From positions 107,242,501 through 107,306,500 of the forward strand of contig CM075346.1 of assembly GCA_037693485.1 (NCBI GenBank): DNA of 64,000 bases. Direction: 5' to 3'. The DNA is from Kitagawia praeruptora (taxonomy: Eukaryota; Streptophyta; Magnoliopsida; Apiales; Apiaceae). Positions 58,180 through 64,000 of this stretch are shown in pieces (positions within the stretch are counted from its first letter, which is position 1; each line of letters begins with the position of its first letter). The translations under genes and the position numbers were made by a program. The notes beneath the pieces are model-generated. The model worked only from the letters and a program-made list of their open reading frames with translations. It ran no database searches and had not been told where the DNA came from.

Positions 58180-58399
58180 GTGCCTGTTTGCGAAATCTGT
58201 TGCGTAACTTATAAGTTACTTATTTCGGAAAAAATTTCGTATTTACATAATTGTTTTAAGAAAAAAATGTGTATGGGGAGTTTAATAATCGTAATCTTGT
58301 AAAAATAAGTTACTTATTTCAGAAAAAAGTACAGATTTCCTAACTTTTTTCCAGAATAAGTAACTTATTTCTGAAAAATAAGATTTCCCAAACGGACCC
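58180..58399. mobile_element. Tourist-like MITE in copy 1
   Basis: 220 bp, ends GTGCCTGTTTGCGAAATC and the inverse GATTTCCCAAACGGACCC, TAA on both sides (58077-like target; here 58177-58179 and 58400-58402). Copy 2 has the empty site ATTAAGTCTGTC near 62067. PIF/Harbinger-type MITE. The inside is a near-perfect stem with repeated AAGTTACTTATTTC. Confidence 0.9.
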
Positions 58400-59015
58400 T
58401 AAGTCTGTCAAGTAAATTTTTTTTTTAAGCACCTGCAAGAAACGTTCAAAACGATGATTACGACTAGAGTACTTGCTTATAACTGCTGTAATCATGCTTT
58501 CGTCTATTTTGTCCGTTGACATTTATTTTATGTGATCTATTGTCAACGTAGTAGTTGGCGGTAACAGTTTTTAGAAATATAAATATTGCATGTTGGAGTT
58601 GAAATACGATCATAAAATATGGATTTACAGCACAAGTGACTTATTTCTTGTATATTATATTGACAGGGCATTTTGATTTTAATATATAGCATGTTATCAA
58701 TAATTCATTTACTTGAAGAACAAATTAAAGTCTTCTAAGTAAGCCATATCTTATAGAGTGATTTATAAGATCGGATTGTTAAACCAAAAACACCTCTATT
58801 TCTATTCCTCTATATCTATTCGTCTGAACACTCTGTCTCTTTGTCAAGCTCATGTAAATATTGAAATGGAAGAAAATTAACGTTCTGAGTGTTAGTCTAA
58901 AACGTCTTACCAAAAAAGCAGGTGGCAGCTAAAAACTAGGATCTAAAATTTACATTATCTCTATTAAAAACTAGGATCTAAAATCTTTACATTATCCCCA
59001 CTACTCCAATTAACG

Positions 59016-59193
59016 TACTTCAACCAAGCCCACTACTACTAAAAATTCTTTACTAAATACAAGACCAGTTCTACTACTGCTAACGTGGAACATAACGTTT
59101 ATTATTTTCAAATACAAAAGCCCAACCAAAGCCCAAACAGTTTAGATTCGAACCCAACAATCACCTCCTTAATCTAAATTTCTTTAAGCTAAA
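59016..59193. other. Short spacer
   Basis: Non-coding sequence between the duplicated segment and the gag relic. Nothing recognised. Confidence 0.3.
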
Positions 59194-59739
59194 TTGTTTC
59201 TTCTATGCCCATCTGGCAATCAGCCCATATGGCTTTCGTTTGTTCGTTTGACACATCACTTATTTGCTCGTCTGGAACCACTTATTTGCCCGTCTCCCAA
59301 CACTTATAACAATGCTGGTTCATCATCCTCCATGACTGCAATGTTCACTTCTTGTCTCTTCTCTCGTTCCCATCGTGGTTTACTACATTATGAAGCATAT
59401 TGACCAAAAATGTTGCAGTTGTAAAACTTTATCCTACTCTTGTCAGTTGTCACGAAAAGACCCACCTCTAGCTCTTTAATTCTGAGATGCCAAGAGAAGT
59501 TGTCCACCTGCGCTCTCGGACCCTCCCTTCATCCTTTCGTGAGCTTTGAGACGACCCACTATTTCTTCGACCGTCATTACTTTCATATCTCCAATCTGCT
59601 CGATGTTCGAGGCTATTTGAAGGAACTTATCAGGTACAACACGCAAGATCTTTCTCACAACACTCGATTCCTCCCTCGTTTCTCCAAGCACCCGCTGAAC
59701 GCGTATAATTAAAAAAATGGAAGTAAAACATGAGGGCAA
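59194..59739 (-). pseudogene. Ty1/copia gag relic
   Basis: The minus strand has the gag (UBN2-type) pattern SSVVRKILRVVPDKFLQIAS, IEQIGDMKVMTVEEIVGRL, KAHERMKGG, then, after stops, a decayed zinc knuckle (FYNCNIFGQYAS) and EDDEPALL. Only this ~550-bp piece remains; no LTR or pol nearby. Unrelated to the large copia element, whose gag differs. Confidence 0.75.
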
Positions 59740-60070
59740 GTTCTATTGTAAGTAGAATGAGTGTTTGTAAGACTTATTGTTAAAAGTTTTATTGAAAGTA
59801 GATTAGGTGTTCATATTCATAGAGGAAAGAGTTCAAATTTATAGACAATATTAAAATTTCTATTGGAAGTAGAATATGTGTTAAAATATAGAGAAGAGAA
59901 AAGTTCGAATTTATAGCGAAAACATATATTTAAAATTTTTATTGGAAGTAAAATACGAGGGCGGTGATGTGGCATCTTTTATGATCTTCTAAAATCATTT
60001 TTTTTTCTTATTTATCTTTATAATTATAGAGAGCCGTTCGAAACATGTTTAAGCTACTCGAAACGTGATT
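59740..60070. repeat. Degenerate TATTGGAAGTAGAAT repeats
   Basis: Four imperfect copies near 59745, 59790, 59862 and 59940 of ATTGRAAGTAGAATRTGTGTT with AAAGTTCGAATTTATAG. No gene. Confidence 0.5.
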
Positions 60071-60089
60071 AATGAGAAAATGATTCATT

Positions 60090-60551
60090 AGAAAAGATCG
60101 TATTAACTATTAGAATTTGATATTATGCTACATATTTTATTTAATTTTTTAGGTTTCGATTTTTATAACAGATAAAAGTATTAATGATATCTGTTAAACC
60201 TGAATTTCAGTTTAACGAGAGAGAGCTTTACAGGAAGAATCATACCAATCACTAGAAAAGATCATATTAACTATTAGAATTTGATATTGATGTTATAAAT
60301 TTTATTTCATTTTTATGTTTCAATTTTTATGAATTAAATTATAATACAAGTATTCATAATATATGTTAAAACTAAGTTTTGATTTAACTAGAGAACAGCT
60401 TTATAGGAAGAATTATGTTTAATGAGGAGAGCGATTCGTTAAAGAGTACCATGTTAATTGTTAAAATTTAATATATAATATGAGATAAATATATATTAAA
60501 AGAAAATTAAAAAAGTTTTGACGTGCCGCGAAACGCGGCTTTATCGACTAA
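60090..60551 (+). mobile_element. Helitron 3' part with internal repeats
   Basis: The 3' terminus is strong: hairpin GCCGCG-AAA-CGCGGC (60525-60539), then TTTATCGA and CTAA at 60548-60551 before T. Upstream, two ~165-bp direct repeats begin GAAAAGATCRTATTAACTAT (60092, 60257), with a partial third. The 5' TC end could not be fixed and lies further left than the given start or within the repeats. Non-autonomous. Confidence 0.6.
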
Positions 60552-60689
60552 TTTATTTATAAGATTTTAAAAAAAATACATTGGATACTTTTTTTGTATA
60601 AAAGAATCAAGTCAACTCCAGAGGAGATGTAAAATAGGAGGGATCATGTTAGTTACGTACGAATTATCTATGTTTATAATATAGTATAG

Positions 60690-61060
60690 ATATAGGGTTG
60701 GACTCCATAGCAAACACCTTATATAACAAACAACAAAGAACACCTCATATCTAATAGATCCATTGTCCCTGGCGGGGCCACCCAATACAAAAAGTTCTTA
60801 TTTTTTAGGCTCTATCCATCCAGCAAAAAAAAAATTGAAAATTTTACTGTTCATCGATGACGTCATCAGTGACGTCATCATGAAAAGTAAAATTTTCAAT
60901 TTTTTGTTTTTTTTGCTGGATGGATAGAGCCTAAAAAAATAAGAACTTTTTGTATTGGGTGCCCTGGCGGGGCCAATGGATCTATTGGAATAAATGATTT
61001 TATAATGTTCTTTATTGTTTGTTATATAAGAGTGTTCTTTATGGAGCAAAGACTTATATA
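60690..61060. mobile_element. Fold-back (long inverted repeat) element
   Basis: Left arm (60695-60855) and right arm (60875-61055) are inverse copies over about 170 bp: AAGTTCTTATTTTTTAGGCT, CCATCCAGCAAAAAA, AATAGATCCATTG and CTCCATA each recur inverted. The centre has TGACGTCA twice (60858-60865, 60870-60877). The transcript would fold into one long hairpin. Ends are GGTTGGACTCCATA / TATGGAGCAAAGAC with TATA-like flanks; superfamily not assigned. The minus-strand open frame here is an artefact of the repeat. Confidence 0.8.
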
Positions 61061-61193
61061 CATATATCAACAACTGGCAAGGAAAGACCAAATTTAATAT
61101 AGGTAATTATTTTTAAAATTAACCAAACAGGTATACTACTAGGATGATGTAACAGCAGTATCAATATGATGAGCCTATATTATAATTTAAATA

Positions 61194-61517
61194 CTCCCTC
61201 TGTCCCATCCATTTCTTTACAATTTCCTTTTTGGGTCGTCCCACCATTTCTTTACATTACCCAAAATAGTAAGTTTTAACACTATTACACCCACTACTTC
61301 ACTTATTTTAACAATACTTTACACTATTTCACTCACTACTTAACTTATTTTAACAATAAAATCACTATTACACCCACTACTTCACTTATTTTAACAATAA
61401 AATCACTATTACACCCACTACCTCATTTATTTTAACAATATTACACCCACTTTACACCCACTATCCTTGACCTCCGTGCCCAGCCGCCAGGTAAAGAACT
61501 GGCTGGGACGGAGGGAG
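61194..61517. mobile_element. Stowaway MITE, second copy
   Basis: 324 bp, same CTCCCTCTGTCCC ends as the one at 57684, TA duplications (61192-61193, 61518-61519). Internal tandem copies of ACACCCACTACTTCACTTAT (three to four). Not part of the duplicated segment. Confidence 0.93.
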
Positions 61518-61624
61518 TACATAATTGGTGCTAACCCTTGAATATGCATTCGTACGAATAATTTATCCCATCACTTAATTAGAGTTAGAATTGACATGTT
61601 AAAATTTTTAACTCAAAATAATAC

Positions 61625-62520
61625 ACACTAGCTAGCTATTTGCATTACAGAGTTTTAAACTTTTACAGGTGCAAACAAATTATTTATTGAAAATGTAGAA
61701 GTACACAAATTATAGGAAGTGCAATATTTGTTACAATTAAGTTCATGAAAACACGTCGATTAATTAGTTAATACAGTTCCGGTGATCATTAATCCAGAAT
61801 GTATAGCACAGCCTTGTTATAACTAGTTCTTATTGTGAGTCTCTTAAATACTTCTTTAGATGTCAACCTAAGTTGTTGATAAAGGATTGATACAGTGATT
61901 GAGGTTTTGACTTCTATAAGAAAAGTTAAGAATTCGATTTTTGGCGTGTATGTGTTATCAAATAAAAAAAACTTAAAAATAAAGTAAACTTAAGTTAATG
62001 TGAGAATCCGAGGATTACGAAGAACAACGTGTTTGGTACGAATTTAATATCTTATTCATTCGAAGAAATTAAGTCTGTCAAGTAATTTTTTTTTTTTAAG
62101 CACCTGCAAGAAACGTTCATAACGATGATTACGACTAGAGTACTTGCTTATAACTGCTGTAATCATGCTTTCGTCTATTTTGTCCGTTGACATTTATTTT
62201 ATGTGATCTATTGTCAACGTAGTAGTTGGCGGTAACAGTTTTAGAAATATAAATATTGCATGTTGGAGTTGAAATACGATCATAAAATATGGATTTACAG
62301 CACAAGTGACTTATTTCTTGTATATTATATTGACAGGGCATTTTGATTTTAATATATAGCATGTTATCAATAATTCATTTACTTGAAGAACAAATTAAAG
62401 TCTTCTAAGTAAGCCATATCTTATAGAGTGATTTATAAGATCGGATTGTTAAACCAAAAACACCTCTATTTCTATTCCTCTATATCTATTCGTCTGAACA
62501 CTCTGTCTCTTAGTCAAGCT
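61625..62520. repeat. Recent duplication, copy 2, left part
   Basis: Nearly identical with 57458-58855 minus its two MITEs. Ends at GTCAAGCT (62513-62520), where a hAT-like element begins. Confidence 0.9.
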
Positions 62521-63830
62521 TAGAGAAGCACAAAAAGTCCGAACCCGAAAATCTGACCCGACCCGATTCGGCAAAACCCGGTCAAAGCCCGGCCCGGTCA
62601 AGCCCGGCCCGAGGGCCTTAAGCGGTCCCTATATTTTTGGGTAAAGCCCGGCCCGGCCCTGCCCGGCAAAAGCCCGGGCTTCGGCCCGGCCCGATTAAAA
62701 GCCCGATTCGAGCCCGTTTACTATCCGAATAATTAATAATATTATACATATTTAACCTTAAAATTATGTTGAATATAATAAGTTGTAACTTATTATTGAT
62801 ACATTAATAATTTTTATACTTTAATAATAATACAATTTTATTATTATTTAATATTTATAGACAAACCAAATTTTTATTTTTATTGTTATACATATTTATT
62901 ATTTGTAGACTTGTACAGTTGTAACTTGTAAGTCTGTGTTGAGTCAAAAGTCAAGACAGTAGACACTACTTTCCCCTTTTTTTTCTAATCACAAATCCCT
63001 AATTCGTCCTGGAGGCTGCGTCCTGGACTACTCCTGGAGGCTGTGTTGAATCATCAACCATGTATGATAGGATTGGTATGTTCACCATTTATCAGATTAG
63101 ACTAAAGTAAAAAATTACTGAAAAAGTTTATGAACTATAATGTATTCTGCTTTTCATGCTTAAGTGTTTAACTGGAAAGATGTAGGCACTAATCCAGTCC
63201 AATGCTCGAGATATTCCTTTTAGCTTTACTATTTTTGTTATAATACCTTTCACTTTTGCAATCTATTACTCATCTTGCTATAATGCCATTCTCCAGCTTG
63301 TAACTGGTTAAAATGTACATCCTAACTAAGCATATGAAAATAATGAAGTACTATGTTCTGCACAAGGATCACTTGTTTCTGGTTCTGATATTAACCAACA
63401 CCACTTGACTTGCAGTTCTGATATACAGTAAATCAGTAAGTGTTTAACAAGCCTAAATTTATTGTCAAACAAGCCTAAATTTCTTTACAAAGTTTAAACT
63501 GCATTACATGATCTTTCATTCAATCTGTGCTGAACATATAATTATTGTAGCAGTTTTCAAAATGAAGCGTAAAGTTAAGGAAAATTCTTCATCCTTTATT
63601 ATAATAATAATACATGAGATCACAATACGTTAACCTATATCGTGAAAGCCCGTCGCGGCCCGATTCGGCCCGACGCGGCCCGGCTCCGGGCCTTAACAGG
63701 CCTTGTATATGGTTGACGAGCCCGGCCCGGCCCGGTCAAAGTCAAAGCCCGGCCCGGCCTTTGACCAAAAAGCCCGGGCTTTCCGAGGCCCGGTCGAAGC
63801 CCGGCCCGATGGGCCTTTTGTGCATCTCCA
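62521..63830. mobile_element. Non-autonomous hAT-like element with CCCGGCCCGG ends
   Basis: 1310 bp. Ends TAGAGAAGCACAAAAAG and inverse CTTTTGTGCATCTCCA, flanked by perfect 8-bp GTCAAGCT (62513-62520, 63831-63838). Copy 1 at about 58850 has the empty site. Both subterminal zones are packed with AAAGCCCGGCCCGG words, in contrast to the AT-rich centre. No transposase; the open frames at 63614-63901 come from these repeats. Confidence 0.88.
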
Positions 63831-64000
63831 GTCAAGCTCATGTAAATATTGAAATGGAAGAAAATTAACGTTCTGAGTGTTAGTCTATAACGTCTTACCA
63901 AAAAAGCAGGTGGCAGCTAAAAACTAGGATCTAAAATTTACATTATCTCTATTAAAAACTAGGATCTAAAATCTACATTATCTCCACTACTCCAATTAAC
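63831..64000. repeat. Recent duplication, copy 2, right part
   Basis: Resumes after the hAT-like element and matches 58846-59015 almost base for base to the window edge. Confidence 0.9.

Larger units (their letters stand above)
57458..59015. repeat. Recent duplication, copy 1
   Basis: From ACACTAGCTAGCTATTTG, nearly identical with 61625-62520 and then 63831-64000 once inserted elements are removed. Copy 1 holds a Stowaway and a Tourist-like MITE that copy 2 lacks. Non-coding; the high identity suggests a recent duplication or gene conversion. The paired segment runs off the window's right edge. Confidence 0.9.

Noticed and set aside
59194..59712. Plus-strand frames near 59.2-59.7 kb as host genes
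   Set aside because: The minus strand carries the recognisable copia gag relic; the plus frames are its complement.
63614..63901. Arg/Pro/Gly-rich frames on both strands near the right end
   Set aside because: Produced by CCCGGCCCGG subterminal repeats of the hAT-like element.

Overview
The window is plant nuclear DNA with no recognisable free-standing host gene. Almost every base belongs to a transposable element (TE) or to AT-rich repeats between them. The lineages present (Tat-type Ty3/gypsy, SIRE/Maximus-type Ty1/copia, plant L1 LINE, CACTA, BED-finger hAT, PIF/Harbinger with a Myb-like partner, Stowaway MITEs, Helitrons) and the captured UGT and WAT1-like exons point to a seed plant. 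The base composition and captured exons suggest a eudicot, possibly an asterid; the species cannot be named from sequence alone.

Layout. 1-7276: minus-strand Tat-lineage Ty3/gypsy retrotransposon whose 3' LTR lies off the left edge. It has decayed gag-pol, a dual RNase H, a 374-bp MITE in gag and the tail of an antisense ORF. 7341-9017: a second, internally deleted relative with matching 5-bp target duplications. 7277-12060 also holds two diverged copies of one host repeat; one copy took the deleted retroelement, the other a MITE and a 980-bp Helitron. 12060-15383: LINE RNase H relic and blocks of Helitron-like repeats in both orientations.

15384-55956: a single SIRE-like Ty1/copia element stretched to 40.6 kb by insertions. 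Its extra third ORF carries a 6.75-kb CACTA element (25112-31862) and a 5.0-kb hAT element (32672-37686). Its 3' LTR carries a 3.7-kb PIF/Harbinger element (41535-45230) and an L1 LINE (45487-55918). The LINE itself carries a 4.7-kb solo LTR (50381-55066). All six insertions, counting the copia element itself, show matching target duplications of the expected length (TTTAA, AAC, TCTGTCCA, TTA, 14 bp, AAGTT), so the order of events can be read directly.

55957-64000: the rest of the Helitron-like repeat, a gag relic, a fold-back element, two Stowaway MITEs and two copies of a near-identical segment (57458-59015; 61625-62520 plus 63831-64000). Differential insertions between the copies define a Stowaway, a Tourist-like MITE and a hAT-like element.

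Function. The machines that look most intact are the hAT transposase (735 aa after removing one inferred C-terminal intron) and the PIF/Harbinger transposase (403 aa from three exons, with DDE residues). The PIF Myb-like partner has one nonsense codon. The CACTA has no transposase of its own, but it carries a 176-bp tandem array, about 20 copies of a TGACGTGGCA-type motif and plus-strand host exon fragments, so it is a gene-capturing non-autonomous element. All retrotransposon coding regions are broken.
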